Below, piece by piece: positions 1 to 8,544 of a DNA stretch of 64,000 nt. A model generated the notes under the pieces. That model did not search any database and was not told the origin of the DNA. It was given only the letters and a program-made list of their open reading frames with translations. Each line of letters starts with the position of its first letter. Within the stretch, counting starts at the first letter, position 1. The stretch comes from Polynucleobacter sp. AP-Melu-500A-A1 (lineage in GTDB: Bacteria; Pseudomonadota; Gammaproteobacteria; Burkholderiales; Burkholderiaceae), in assembly GCF_018882125.1 (NCBI RefSeq), contig NZ_JACVOZ010000001.1, positions 186,001-250,000 of the forward strand, in the 5' to 3' direction. A program made the position numbers and the translations under genes.

Positions 1-290
1 CGAGCAGTAATCAAAATAGCAAACTCGCTAAGGTGACTATCAAATGCCGTTTTATAACGTAAGTAGTCGCCCATTGAGCGTGCATTGTTCATCATTTGCG
101 GACTGTACATCAACATTGCAAAAGGACCCCAGGGCGCCTTTTTGCGCGCCGCCTCAAATTCTTGAGCAGCTGCTTTTTGCTCAGCACTGTATTGATCAAT
201 AGGAATTTCTGGAAGGCGAGTTTGTGCAAATAGTAAATTACTGGCCAATATCAATGTAGGCAATGCCAACCAAATATATTTTTGTTTCAT
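1..290 (-). CDS. Carboxymuconolactone decarboxylase-family protein (partial)
   Basis: The N-terminal 96 codons of a minus-strand gene that continues beyond the left edge. The start is clear: ATG at 290 with an AGGAGA ribosome-binding site four bases upstream. The first 22 residues form a signal peptide ending LLFAQ, so the protein is probably exported. The mature part (YSPQMMNNARSMGDYLRYK, then LSEFAILITA) resembles the helical start of AhpD/carboxymuconolactone-decarboxylase proteins; the catalytic Cys region lies outside the window. The substrate cannot be inferred. It ends 21 bases from dctA on the same strand, so the two may be cotranscribed. Confidence 0.75.
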   Translation of the reverse strand, partial: MKQKYIWLALPTLILASNLLFAQTRLPEIPIDQYSAEQKAAAQEFEAARKKAPWGPFAMLMYSPQMMNNARSMGDYLRYKTAFDSHLSEFAILITA

Positions 291-310
291 GAGGTCTCCT
301 AATAAACGGT

Positions 311-1639
311 CTATTTCATCTTCTCTTGTTTTTCATCTAATATTAATTCTGGATCTTGTGCCTCAATCCAGCTGTCATTATTAAGCGCTATAGTAAGTTG
401 CTTTTGATCTAATTCACCAGTCCATTTGGCTACGACGATTGTGGCAACGCCATTACCAACCAAGTTTGTCAAAGCTCGCGCCTCAGACATAAATCGATCA
501 ATGCCCAAAATGATTGCTAAGCCTGCTACAGGGACATTACCAACTGCTGAGAGTGTTGCTGCCAGCACAATAAAACCGCTACCCGTAATCCCTGCGGCCC
601 CCTTGGATGTCAATAATAAGACCAGCAATAGTGTTACTTGCTGAGTAATCGTCATTGGAGTATCAGTGGCCTGCGCTATAAATACTGCTGCCATTGTCAA
701 ATAAATTGAGGTGCCGTCCAGATTAAATGAATAGCCAGTTGGAATGACTAAGCCCACACAACTTTTCTTGGCGCCCAATAGCTCCATTTTTTCCATCATG
801 CGTGGCAAAACTGATTCTGATGAAGATGTTCCCAAAACAATTAAGAGCTCTTCTTTAATAAAGCGAACAAATTTAAAAATACTGAATCCATTTAGACGTG
901 CAATAGTCCCCAGCACAACAAATACAAAGAGTAGGCAGGTGAGATAGAAAGCGCCCATCAACTTGCCCAAAGAAAATAAAGATCCAACTCCATACTTACC
1001 AATAGTGAAGGCCATTGCACCAAATGCGCCGATGGGTGCAAATTTCATAATGACACCAATAATGTCGAACAGCACATGGGATAACTTTTCGATTAAATCA
1101 AACACCATCGTTCCACGGCCGCCAAACTTATGCAAAGCAAATCCAAATAGCACTGCAATAAACAACACTTGTAAAATTTCACCTTTTGCAAATGCATCCA
1201 CTACGGTATTCGGAATAATATTGAGCAAAAATTCTGTAGTGGTGGCCATTTTTCCGGGGCCCGTATAAGCAGCGATTCCCTTGGTATCTAAGCTAGCTGG
1301 GTCAATATTCATGCCAACGCCGGGTTGCAATACGTTTACAACGACCAGTCCAACAATCAATGCAATGCTGCTGACAACCTCAAAATATAAAAGAGCGATG
1401 CCACCGGTTTTGCCTACTTTTTTCATATCTTCCATGCCGGCAATCCCAATAACTACGGTACAGAAAATAATTGGGGCAATCAACATCTTGATGCCTTTAA
1501 TAAATGCATCTCCAAATGGTTTCATATCCACACCCAAGGAAGGATAGAAATGACCTAATAAAACCCCCAGGACTACGGCCGTAAGTACCTGTATATAAAG
1601 AATTTTATAGAATGGTGGCTTTTTTAGAATGGGTTTCAT
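311..1639 (-). CDS. dctA: C4-dicarboxylate/H+ (Na+) symporter, DctA/GltP (DAACS) family
   Basis: An inner-membrane symporter of 442 residues, the usual length for DctA. It has about eight hydrophobic segments and the family landmarks: a serine-rich re-entrant loop ([17 protein letters not shown], about residue 270), the NLDGTSIY motif and the later [10 protein letters not shown] segment. It is expected to import succinate, fumarate or malate. No DctBD regulator lies nearby; the gene sits upstream of a secreted carboxymuconolactone-decarboxylase-family gene on the same strand. The ATG at 1639 has no strong Shine-Dalgarno. A glutamate or aspartate substrate is possible, as the family is shared, but length and C-terminus favour dicarboxylates. 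Confidence 0.85.
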   Translation of the reverse strand: MKPILKKPPFYKILYIQVLTAVVLGVLLGHFYPSLGVDMKPFGDAFIKGIKMLIAPIIFCTVVIGIAGMEDMKKVGKTGGIALLYFEVVSSIALIVGLVVVNVLQPGVGMNIDPASLDTKGIAAYTGPGKMATTTEFLLNIIPNTVVDAFAKGEILQVLFIAVLFGFALHKFGGRGTMVFDLIEKLSHVLFDIIGVIMKFAPIGAFGAMAFTIGKYGVGSLFSLGKLMGAFYLTCLLFVFVVLGTIARLNGFSIFKFVRFIKEELLIVLGTSSSESVLPRMMEKMELLGAKKSCVGLVIPTGYSFNLDGTSIYLTMAAVFIAQATDTPMTITQQVTLLLVLLLTSKGAAGITGSGFIVLAATLSAVGNVPVAGLAIILGIDRFMSEARALTNLVGNGVATIVVAKWTGELDQKQLTIALNNDSWIEAQDPELILDEKQEKMK

Positions 1640-1739
1640 TTTGTTTTTGCTTAGTTAGCATTATTCAATCTTGTAGTTTAACTACTTAGGCATGCTGCCT
1701 CGCACCATATAAAACCAAGCTTTGTCGGATAATGGGGGC

Positions 1740-2477
1740 ATGGAAGAAAAAGTGCGCGTTTCAAAACTGCTATCTGAATTAGGTCTTTGCTCACGCCGTG
1801 AGGCTGACTCTTATATTGAGCAGGGCTTAGTCACTGTGGATGGTGAGCTTGTTAATGAACTTGGTGTACGTGCATTTAGGCATCAAAAAATTGAATTGCA
1901 ATCTGTAGCAAAAGCTCAACAAGCTTCGCGCATCACTGTCATCTTAAATAAACCAGTAGGATTTATTTCTCACTATGACGATGAACAAGAGTACCAACCA
2001 GCAGCATCCTTAATTACGCCCGACAATTACTTCGCGAGCCCTTTGGATAAAGGTAAAAATTCACGTTTTAATACTAAGGGCTTAGCGCCTGCAGGCCGCT
2101 TGGATATTGACTCTAGTGGGATGCTAGTTCTCACGCAAGATGGTCGAGTAGCGAAGCTGCTGATTGGCGAAAACAGTCCTATAGAAAAAGAATATTTAGT
2201 ACGGGTAGAGGGGATGCTGTCATTTGAAGATTTAGATCGCCTTAAACATGGCCTTTCTCTTGATGGCGTAGCTTTAAAACCTGCACAAGTAAGTTGGCAA
2301 AATGAGGATCAACTGCGCTTTGTATTACGCGAAGGACGCAAGCGTCAAATCAGACGCATGTGTGAAATGGTTGGCCTAAAACTGATCGGACTCAAACGCG
2401 TTCGGATGGGTCGCATCTCTTTGGGACCACTACCGCCTGGGCAATGGCGTTTTTTAAAGCCTGGCGAGCAGTTCTAA
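1740..2477 (+). CDS. rRNA pseudouridine synthase, RsuA/RluB/RluF family
   Basis: Isomerises a specific uridine in rRNA. An N-terminal S4 RNA-binding domain ([18 protein letters not shown] onward, about residues 3-60) is followed by the catalytic domain with the aspartate motif [17 protein letters not shown] and the downstream [12 protein letters not shown] motif. Layout and the EKEYLV segment look most like RluF (23S U2604), but RluB-type specificity cannot be excluded. I chose ATG 1740; a TTG at 1722 in the same frame would add six residues outside the S4 domain. A -10-like GATAAT ends at 1733, six bases before the ATG, so the transcript may be leaderless. Confidence 0.85.
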   Translation: MEEKVRVSKLLSELGLCSRREADSYIEQGLVTVDGELVNELGVRAFRHQKIELQSVAKAQQASRITVILNKPVGFISHYDDEQEYQPAASLITPDNYFASPLDKGKNSRFNTKGLAPAGRLDIDSSGMLVLTQDGRVAKLLIGENSPIEKEYLVRVEGMLSFEDLDRLKHGLSLDGVALKPAQVSWQNEDQLRFVLREGRKRQIRRMCEMVGLKLIGLKRVRMGRISLGPLPPGQWRFLKPGEQF

Positions 2478-2492
2478 GCAAGCCCACCCGCT

Positions 2493-2498
2493 TATAAT
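2493..2498 (+). promoter_or_regulatory. -10 box for prfC
   Basis: A perfect TATAAT 15 bases after the preceding stop codon. It predicts transcription starting near 2505, leaving only about 25 bases before the likely ATT start of prfC. No good -35 hexamer is seen. Confidence 0.45.
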
Positions 2499-2528
2499 CC
2501 TGACCAAACCTAGATTAATAAGCGCAGA

Positions 2529-4163
2529 ATTACCATCGATACCCTCACTCCCAGCACTCCCGGCGCAGAAGTCTTAAGACGTCGTAGCTTTGCCATCATC
2601 TCTCACCCAGATGCAGGTAAAACAACACTCACTGAGAAGCTTCTCCTCTATGCCGGCGCTATTCAAATCGCTGGTAGCGTTAAAGCCCGCAAAGCAAGTC
2701 GACATGCCACTTCTGACTGGATGGAAATTGAAAAGCAACGAGGCATTTCAGTTGCCAGCTCTGTGATGCAAATGGAATATCGCGATTGCATTATTAATCT
2801 TCTAGATACCCCGGGCCACCAAGATTTTTCAGAAGATACCTATCGAGTGTTGACTGCAGTAGACTCAGCCCTGATGGTGATTGATGCTGCTAATGGCGTT
2901 GAGTCACAAACCTTACGCTTGCTTGAAGTATGCCGTGCCCGCAATACCCCGATTGTCACCTTCATCAACAAGATGGATCGTGAAGTAAAGCCGCCAATGG
3001 AGTTAATGGATGAAATCGAAACTGCGCTTGGTATTGAAGTAGTTCCCTTCACTTGGCCAGTGGGCATGGGTAAATCTTTTGCCGGTGTAATTGATATTGC
3101 CAAGTCACAAATGCGTATGTTCAAAGCAGGCGAAGATCGTGTCACCGAAGACTCTCATACTATTGTTGATGTCGAGGATCCGGCTTTGAAAAAGCGCTTG
3201 GGAACTGACCTCGAAAATGCTTTAGCAGAAGTAGATTTAATTAAGAATGCTATGCCAGCATTTGACCAAGAAGCTTTCTTAGCAGGTCACCAATCGCCTG
3301 TATTTTTTGGTTCTGCCATCAATAACTTCGGCGTTCGTGAAATTCTGAATACCCTAGTAGAACTAGCCCCTTCGCCAGGATCACGTAAAGCACTACAACG
3401 GGAAGTCAGCCCTGCTGAAAACAAATTTTCAGCAGTCGTTTTCAAGATTCAAGCCAATATGGATCCAGCTCACCGTGACCGTGTCGCATTTTTACGCATC
3501 TGTTCTGGCCATTTTCAACGTGGCATGAAATTAAAAATTTGTCGCAATGGAAAAGAAATTAGAACCAATAACGCTTTGTCTTTCTTGTCACAAAGACGTG
3601 ATATTTTGGATGAGGCATTTCCAGGCGACATCATTGGATTGCCTAATCACGGCCTATTACGTTTGGGAGACACCTTAACGGAAGGTGAGCAACTTCAATT
3701 TACTGGGCTCCCATTTTTTGCACCAGAGATCTTTCGCATGGTGGAGTCAGCAGATCCATTACGCTCGAAACAATTACGAACTGGCCTAATGCAACTAGGG
3801 GAAGAAGGTGCCATTCAGGTATTCCGACCGATGGCCGGAGGCACTATGCTTTTAGGAGCCTTTGGACAGCTGCAATTTGAGGTAGTCAGTCATCGCCTGC
3901 AAACAGAGTATGGCGCTGAAGTTCGCTTGCTACCATCGCGCTATAGCCTTGCTCGCTGGGTAAGCTCAGACGATCCTGTTGCTTTGAAGAAATTTACTCA
4001 GGAAAACATTCATCGCATGGCTGAAGACGTAGTTGGTGCAGCAGTATTCTTGGCGACCCACAAATCAGAACTAGATGTCGCCCAACAACGCTGGGAATCC
4101 ATTCAGTTCCATGCTCTGAGAGAGCATGCTGGATTAATCTACCAATCTAACTTAGCCGGTTAA
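2529..4163 (+). CDS. prfC: Peptide chain release factor 3 (RF3), non-canonical start
   Basis: A ribosome-associated GTPase that removes RF1/RF2 after termination. The reading frame is open and RF3-like from about 2529, with the G1 P-loop SHPDAGKTTLTEK at 2600-2640, then DTPGHQDF (G3), NKMD (G4), and domains II and III to the end. About 544 residues, normal for RF3. No ATG, GTG or TTG exists in frame between the stop at 2511 and the ATG at 2721; the latter would delete the P-loop and is certainly not the start. The best candidate is ATT at 2529 (ATT 2514 and ATC 2535 are alternatives). A TATAAT box at 2493-2498 predicts a very short leader. Its 3' end overlaps the convergent lipoprotein gene by four bases. 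Confidence 0.85.
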   Translation: MTIDTLTPSTPGAEVLRRRSFAIISHPDAGKTTLTEKLLLYAGAIQIAGSVKARKASRHATSDWMEIEKQRGISVASSVMQMEYRDCIINLLDTPGHQDFSEDTYRVLTAVDSALMVIDAANGVESQTLRLLEVCRARNTPIVTFINKMDREVKPPMELMDEIETALGIEVVPFTWPVGMGKSFAGVIDIAKSQMRMFKAGEDRVTEDSHTIVDVEDPALKKRLGTDLENALAEVDLIKNAMPAFDQEAFLAGHQSPVFFGSAINNFGVREILNTLVELAPSPGSRKALQREVSPAENKFSAVVFKIQANMDPAHRDRVAFLRICSGHFQRGMKLKICRNGKEIRTNNALSFLSQRRDILDEAFPGDIIGLPNHGLLRLGDTLTEGEQLQFTGLPFFAPEIFRMVESADPLRSKQLRTGLMQLGEEGAIQVFRPMAGGTMLLGAFGQLQFEVVSHRLQTEYGAEVRLLPSRYSLARWVSSDDPVALKKFTQENIHRMAEDVVGAAVFLATHKSELDVAQQRWESIQFHALREHAGLIYQSNLAG

Positions 4164-4399
4164 GGCTTCATATTGCAATCAAAGACCACCACAAATTGAG
4201 TATTGCTATTTCTGTATGAAGCAGTCTTGCCATACTGTGCGCAGTAGGCATTCGCGTTACCTGTTAGCTGCTCTATAGATTCGCCATTACTATTAATGTA
4301 AGTCACCTGATTTGCATCAGATGCATCAGTTAATACAGCAGCACATCCTACGAGGCCAAGAGAAAAAAATACTCCTAATATATAAGTCTTGATTTTCAT
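4160..4399 (-). CDS. Small lipoprotein, unknown function
   Basis: A 79-residue lipoprotein: signal peptide MKIKTYILGVFFSLGLVGCA with a clear lipobox (LVGC, Cys19), so probably lipidated and anchored in an envelope membrane. The mature part is polar with two further cysteines (YCAQYG, FDCNM) that could form a disulfide. No recognised domain. It is the last gene of a three-gene minus-strand operon with overlapping ends (4617-4620 and 4396-4399), and its stop overlaps the 3' end of prfC on the other strand. Confidence 0.7.
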   Translation of the reverse strand: MKIKTYILGVFFSLGLVGCAAVLTDASDANQVTYINSNGESIEQLTGNANAYCAQYGKTASYRNSNTQFVVVFDCNMKP

Positions 4400-4620
4400 T
4401 TAAGTTTCTTAACAATCTTAGCGGTGAGTTTCATAGCAATTGGCTTGTAAAGCAAAATACAAATGAATGCAACGGGATAGGCAACAATCCAAACCTCAAA
4501 CCAGATTACAAAAAAATTGCCAGCCGCCCCTATACGCACAAAAGTCGTTGCGAGCGTAATGCTTAATGACATTAAGCATCCCATGATGAGGGAAAAAAAG
4601 AAGTCGGGAAGATTAATCAT
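4396..4620 (-). CDS. DUF2798-type small membrane protein
   Basis: A 74-residue protein with two transmembrane helices (about residues 8-28 and 36-60) and a basic C-terminus (KLTAKIVKKLK). The pattern of two helices joined by a short loop containing a WF.. and AYPVAF segment resembles the DUF2798 family, whose function is unknown. It overlaps both neighbours by four bases, implying translational coupling. Confidence 0.65.
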   Translation of the reverse strand: MINLPDFFFSLIMGCLMSLSITLATTFVRIGAAGNFFVIWFEVWIVAYPVAFICILLYKPIAMKLTAKIVKKLK

Positions 4621-4973
4621 GATCTGAACATAAAATAGACCGCACCAAGCAGACAGAGGCCCGCCCAGATATAGTCAGTTTTAAAAGGCTCGCCCATATA
4701 AAACACGGCAAACGGTACAAATACGCTTAAGGTAATCACCTCTTGGGCAATCTTAAGCTGCCCAAGATTGAAGTACTGGTAGCCAATGCGATTGGCTGGG
4801 ACTTGTAGCGCATATTCAAATAGAGCAATAGCCCAACTTGCCAAAACAGCAATCCACCAGGGCTTAGCGGACAAATTCTTTAAATGTGCATACCACGCAA
4901 ATGTCATAAAGATATTAGAAAGGGTCAGCAATGCCACGAACCCGTATTGATTATTAAAGATAGATAAATTCAT
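4617..4973 (-). CDS. DUF486/DMT-like four-helix membrane protein
   Basis: A 118-residue membrane protein with four predicted helices. The segments TLSNIFMTFAWYAHLK, ALFEYALQVPANRIGY and LKIAQEVITLSVF are typical of DUF486, a small family within the drug/metabolite transporter superfamily. The substrate is unknown. First gene of the operon with the DUF2798 protein and the lipoprotein. Confidence 0.75.
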   Translation of the reverse strand: MNLSIFNNQYGFVALLTLSNIFMTFAWYAHLKNLSAKPWWIAVLASWAIALFEYALQVPANRIGYQYFNLGQLKIAQEVITLSVFVPFAVFYMGEPFKTDYIWAGLCLLGAVYFMFRS

Positions 4974-5104
4974 AGTTCTTCAATCATAGCGTCTGATTGC
5001 TTTAACTGTTATTCTGAATGGTGATCACTATTGTGCGCCCTAGATAGGGGGATCTGCTGAGCATGTCTCTCTGATTCATCATTCCATTCATCTAGGAAAA
5101 TCAA

Positions 5105-5287
5105 ATGGCAGTTAATCAAAACCAAAAGAATAGAAAAAGTAATTCCATGCTCACCAAAACGGGAAAGACACGTTTAGGCCCTCTGAATGCTGCTCAACTG
5201 ACTAAATTATTAGGCACGAGCACCAAGCCAAAGGAAAAAGATAAGATCCAGCGAGCGCTAAATAAGCTGAATATCACTGCGGCCTAA
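5105..5287 (+). CDS. Small basic hypothetical protein
   Basis: A 60-residue, Lys/Asn-rich, very basic soluble protein (MAVNQNQKNRKSNSM..., ending LNKLNITAA). I do not recognise the family. Evidence that it is real: an AGGAAA ribosome-binding site seven bases before the ATG and a strong terminator 20 bases after the stop, so it forms a complete monocistronic unit. The charge suggests nucleic-acid or ribosome contact, but this is only inference. Confidence 0.6.
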   Translation: MAVNQNQKNRKSNSMLTKTGKTRLGPLNAAQLTKLLGTSTKPKEKDKIQRALNKLNITAA

Positions 5288-5307
5288 AGTTTGGGTAGCA
5301 AAAGCAA

Positions 5308-5333
5308 AGCCCCGCTTTACCGGGGCTTTTTTT
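5308..5333 (+). terminator. Rho-independent terminator
   Basis: A perfect 7-bp stem AGCCCCG/CGGGGCT with a 6-base loop, followed by TTTTTT, after the 60-residue ORF. The A-run on the left side means it could also end the convergent EamA gene. Confidence 0.85.
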
Positions 5334-5347
5334 CGCCTACATTTCTC

Positions 5348-6244
5348 TCACACTCTTTTAATCAGCATCTGCTTTCCAAGAATAACGGTGGAGACTACCA
5401 AGATTGCAAATACTATATTCATCCATGTAAGTGAATCGCCCAACAGAATACTGGCAGCTACTAAGGTACAAAAAGGCTGCATCAATTGCACCTGACTAAC
5501 TCTCGCGATACCGCCAATCGCTAAACCTTCGTACCAAAAAAAGAATCCTAAGAACATGGGAAACAAACTGAGGTAGATAAAAATAATCCAAGGAAAGGTG
5601 CCAGCATCAACATAGGTAGACTCAAAAGTGAAATAGCTTAAGACTATGTTTATAGGCAATGAAATCACTAAGGCCCAAGATATTACTGCGCGAGGATTCA
5701 TCTTTCTAGAAAGCTCTCCGCCCTCGACATACCCAACACAGGCACAGATACCCCCCAAAACCAATAAACCATCCACGAGAGTAAAGCTACCCGAACTCTT
5801 TAAGAGTGCATAAATTACTACTAGCGCCGCCCCCAATAGGGAAACTAGCCAAAATCCTAGCGAAGGGCGCTCGCCAAAGCGGATCACGCCTATTACTGTT
5901 GTCGCTAAGGGCATCATGCCTAGAATGACTGCGCCATGGGAAGATGATCCCTGCGTCATGGCAACAGTAGTCAGAATGGGAAATCCAAATACCACCCCCA
6001 GTGCAATCACTACAAATTTACCGAAATCTTCCTTAGCCAACATTGGCTCATGCTTGAAGGCAAGGTATGCCAAAGCAACTGCTCCTGCAAGGGTTGCCCT
6101 TCCAAATGCAATGAAATAAGGATTAAAACTAAGAATAGCAATCTTGGTTACTGGCAATGTCAGACTAAAAATCAGAATGCCAACAAAACCGATCAGCATT
6201 CCCTTAGTCTCTTTATTCACTATTACCCTTTTAGTCTTATTCAA
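5348..6244 (-). CDS. EamA-domain (DMT superfamily) transporter
   Basis: A 298-residue inner-membrane protein with ten hydrophobic segments arranged as two EamA repeats (about residues 15-145 and 160-292). Such proteins export or import small metabolites, but the substrate cannot be deduced. Residues typical of the family include PVTKIAI in helix 1 and the YEGLAIGGIARVSQVQLMQP segment in the second repeat. It is transcribed divergently from the MOSC gene, with about 50 bases between starts. Confidence 0.8.
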   Translation of the reverse strand: MNKTKRVIVNKETKGMLIGFVGILIFSLTLPVTKIAILSFNPYFIAFGRATLAGAVALAYLAFKHEPMLAKEDFGKFVVIALGVVFGFPILTTVAMTQGSSSHGAVILGMMPLATTVIGVIRFGERPSLGFWLVSLLGAALVVIYALLKSSGSFTLVDGLLVLGGICACVGYVEGGELSRKMNPRAVISWALVISLPINIVLSYFTFESTYVDAGTFPWIIFIYLSLFPMFLGFFFWYEGLAIGGIARVSQVQLMQPFCTLVAASILLGDSLTWMNIVFAILVVSTVILGKQMLIKRV

Positions 6245-6297
6245 TGGATTGTATTAACAAACCCCGTAGTATGCGATGTAATATGTGATGATCCGTC

Positions 6298-6807
6298 ATG
6301 ACAACAAGCCCTCAAATCTCTGCCATCTATATAGCGCCTACTGCCGGTGCTCCTATGCAGGCATTAGTACAAGCCAAATTAATTCCAGGCGAAGGTATTG
6401 AGGGTGATCGGTATGCAATAGGAATAGGCGCTTTTTCACAAAACCTGCCTCCCAAAATTCGTCACATTAGCTTAATCACACAAACTGGCATTGCAATTGC
6501 AAATGAATGGTTAGAGGCGGCCGAAAAGCCTGGCTTTTCTGATTCTGAAACTCGGCGCAATATTGTGTTGAGTAATATTACCCCTCCCGAGCTTAATCAA
6601 TTGGTGGGAAAAATCTTCTTTTTGGGTGGCATTGCCTTTAAAGGAACTGAACTTTGCATTCCCTGTCAAAGACCCACCAAGCTTGCTAACAAATCCAATT
6701 TTATGGATGCCTTTGAAGGTCGTGGCGGCCTTCGCGCTGAGATACTCGATGCTGGGGTGATTAGCATTGGCGATGCACTGACTTATGCGGCAGAGCAATC
6801 CACATGA
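6298..6807 (+). CDS. MOSC-domain protein
   Basis: A 169-residue single-domain MOSC protein. The N-terminal pattern (ISAIYIAPTAGAPMQ, then GIEGDRYA) and the conserved cysteine segment ELCIPCQRPTKL near residue 122 are typical; the domain is thought to carry sulfur bound to that cysteine for molybdenum-cofactor-related chemistry. It overlaps the following GNAT gene by four bases (ATGA), so the two are translationally coupled. Confidence 0.8.
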   Translation: MTTSPQISAIYIAPTAGAPMQALVQAKLIPGEGIEGDRYAIGIGAFSQNLPPKIRHISLITQTGIAIANEWLEAAEKPGFSDSETRRNIVLSNITPPELNQLVGKIFFLGGIAFKGTELCIPCQRPTKLANKSNFMDAFEGRGGLRAEILDAGVISIGDALTYAAEQST

Positions 6808-7199
6808 TTACCTATAAAGATGATGCAAACATTTCAGTGGAGCAGGCCATTAATCTTTATGTTCGCTCTACCCTGGGTGAGCGTAGACCCATCGATAGCC
6901 CTGAAACATTCGAAGCGATGCTAAAGCATGCCAACCTCTCAGTAAGTGCATGGGATGGAGAAAAACTAGTGGGCATCTCACGCTCACTCACTGATTTTGC
7001 TTATGTTGCCTATCTCGCTGACTTAGCAGTAGACGAAGAATACCAACGCCAGGGGATCGGTAAACAATTGATAGAAGAGACGAAAATGCGTCTTGGTTCA
7101 AATTGCATGATTGTGCTACTGGCTGCCCCTAAGGCCAAGGACTACTATCAACATATTGGTTTTGAGCACAATCCACGTGCTTGGATGCTGAAAAAATAA
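6804..7199 (+). CDS. GNAT-family N-acetyltransferase
   Basis: A 131-residue cytoplasmic acetyltransferase of the compact GNAT type. The acetyl-CoA motif A is present as DEEYQRQGIGKQLIEE (about residues 75-90), preceded by the YLADLAVDE strand and followed by the usual YYQHIGFEHN segment. The acceptor substrate is unknown. Coupled to the MOSC gene by an ATGA overlap. Confidence 0.85.
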   Translation: MITYKDDANISVEQAINLYVRSTLGERRPIDSPETFEAMLKHANLSVSAWDGEKLVGISRSLTDFAYVAYLADLAVDEEYQRQGIGKQLIEETKMRLGSNCMIVLLAAPKAKDYYQHIGFEHNPRAWMLKK

Positions 7200-7220
7200 T
7201 TTAAGCTTTATGATGACGGC

Positions 7221-7865
7221 ATGAAATCAACTCGCTTTTGCTTAGTCCGTCATGGTGAAACCAATTGGAATGTTGAGGGGCGCCTGCAAGGCCATACCGA
7301 CATTGATTTAAATCAACATGGTGAAGCGCAAGCAGCGCAAATGGCAAGAGCGATTAAAGCAATTGATCTCCAATTTGATGTGCTTTACACCAGCGATCTC
7401 CAACGCGCAGCTAAGACTGCAGCTGCTATCGAAAAACTATTTAATACTAAAGCGATTGTGAATGCGTCTTTAAGAGAGCGTCATCTTGGCGTGTTGCAGG
7501 GAATGAGAACGGATGAGGTACCAGTACTCGAGCCAGAGCTCTGGGAAAGACATATTAATAGAGATATTCATCAAGATCTACGCGGCGGCGAAAGTATTAC
7601 CAAATTTGCAGAGCGCATTCACGTGGCACTAGAACAAATCCGCCAAGAGCATGGTGGTAAAACTGTCCTGCTAGTAAGCCATGGGGGCGCTCTAGACATG
7701 ATGTACAGACTAGCTAGTAATCAAGCCTTGGATGCCCCAAAGGCAGTGTCTGTGCCTAACGCCTCACTTAACTGGATTAGCCACGATGGCAATGCCTGGA
7801 AGGTCGAGCGTTGGGCAGATACTACCCATCTCGATGGTTTGGCATTGGATAACTTAGATCTTTAG
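7221..7865 (+). CDS. Histidine phosphatase (phosphoglycerate-mutase-like)
   Basis: A 214-residue cytoplasmic phosphatase of the PhoE/GpmB/CobC type. The catalytic RHGETNWN motif is at residues 10-17, the phosphate-pocket segment LYTSDLQRAAKTA follows, and the second histidine is in VSHGGALDM. Substrate unknown; the dPGM-dependent mutase name often given to this group is usually not correct. A TATGAT -10 box at 7209-7214 lies six bases before the ATG and no Shine-Dalgarno is seen, so the message may be leaderless. Confidence 0.85.
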   Translation: MKSTRFCLVRHGETNWNVEGRLQGHTDIDLNQHGEAQAAQMARAIKAIDLQFDVLYTSDLQRAAKTAAAIEKLFNTKAIVNASLRERHLGVLQGMRTDEVPVLEPELWERHINRDIHQDLRGGESITKFAERIHVALEQIRQEHGGKTVLLVSHGGALDMMYRLASNQALDAPKAVSVPNASLNWISHDGNAWKVERWADTTHLDGLALDNLDL

Positions 7866-7874
7866 CGGATAAAT

Positions 7875-7913
7875 ATAAGCCGCCCATTGAAATGAACCCC
7901 AATAGGTGGCTTA
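7875..7913. terminator. Bidirectional terminator-like hairpin
   Basis: A long 15-bp stem (ATAAGCCGCCCATTG against CAATAGGTGGCTTAT, with two wobble positions) between the convergent phosphatase gene and the small minus-strand ORF. T-rich flanks exist on both sides, so it could stop transcription both ways. Confidence 0.6.
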
Positions 7914-7926
7914 TTCATCAAGAAGA

Positions 7927-8118
7927 TCACTTAGCCAGATGAAGCTTATTCTGACTTGATGCACAGAACTCTACAATAACGTCTGCAAAATTTAAATAGC
8001 GAGAATTGCTTTTTCGAAAGCTATCTAACTCTGTAGTAATTGGGGAGGCCTGGCCTTTAAAGCTAGCATCTTCATAGCCCGGATGATATGGCGCTTCTTC
8101 AACAAGTTTGTTTGTCAT
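7927..8118 (-). CDS. Hypothetical 63-residue protein downstream of a glycine riboswitch
   Basis: A small acidic-to-neutral soluble protein (MTNKLVEEAPYHPGYEDA...SQNKLHLAK) of no family I recognise. The start at 8118 is supported by an AAAGG site eight bases upstream; an upstream start at 8160 would add 14 residues and lacks a ribosome-binding site. It is the first convincing reading frame after the tandem glycine riboswitch, about 175 bases away on the same strand, and is followed by a long hairpin. If the riboswitch still works, this is its apparent target, but no link to glycine is visible in the protein. Confidence 0.5.
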   Translation of the reverse strand: MTNKLVEEAPYHPGYEDASFKGQASPITTELDSFRKSNSRYLNFADVIVEFCASSQNKLHLAK

Positions 8119-8294
8119 ACAGATACCTTTAATCAGTAAAACTCCAATGCTAGAAGGCAATGGAGCAAATTAAGAAAATAAAAATGGCTTTGCAAAAAGC
8201 AAAAGTTATTACTGAGTTACCTACAAAGGATTTGCATTCAAGATTCTCCCAATAGCAGCCCATCAGGCACATGAAATTCATGTAGATGGTTGCC
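8119..8294 (-). other. Leader between riboswitch and small ORF
   Basis: 176 bases linking the glycine riboswitch to the 63-codon ORF. It contains a short inverted repeat (CATGAAATTCATG, 8270-8282) just after the second aptamer, and an unsupported 43-codon ORF (8150-8281) without a ribosome-binding site. No obvious U-tract terminator was found, so the expression platform is unclear. Confidence 0.3.
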
Positions 8295-8482
8295 GCTCCC
8301 CCTGTCCCTGATACCTGAGAGATTCACACTAAGCCTAGCTTAGTGCTTGCTCCTTCGGTGCACCATAAAGATGGTGACTCTCCAGACGGCTATTTAGGAT
8401 AAGCAGTACCTTCCTGGTGGATACCTGAGCGTTCATGGGAGTTTGCGCCTTCGGTGGAGGGATACCCCTCACTCTCCTGCTT
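8295..8482 (-). promoter_or_regulatory. Tandem glycine riboswitch (two aptamers)
   Basis: On the minus strand two glycine aptamers follow each other. Aptamer 1 (about 8480-8400) has GGAGAG, the internal ACCGAAGG and CTCAGGTA with a closing GGAAGG. Aptamer 2 (about 8392-8297) has CTGGAGAGTC, CACCGAAGGAGCAA, TCTCTCAGGTATC and the closing GGACAGGGGGAG. These are the conserved core elements of the gcvT-type riboswitch and both cores look intact. In known examples the tandem form controls glycine cleavage (gcvTHP) or glycine/alanine transport genes; neither is present within 8 kb downstream. Confidence 0.9.
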
Positions 8483-8544
8483 GAATAAATTATATCCTGG
8501 CATTTTTAGTATTGCACTAAAAATAGCCAAGAAAAACTAAGAAA

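Noticed and set aside
2721..4163. Taking the first in-frame ATG (2721) as the prfC start.
   Set aside because: This would remove the P-loop GTPase motif that is encoded intact upstream.
8150..8281. A 43-codon ORF with a hydrophobic end right after the glycine riboswitch.
   Set aside because: No ribosome-binding site at usable distance and its start lies in a small inverted repeat; probably leader sequence.
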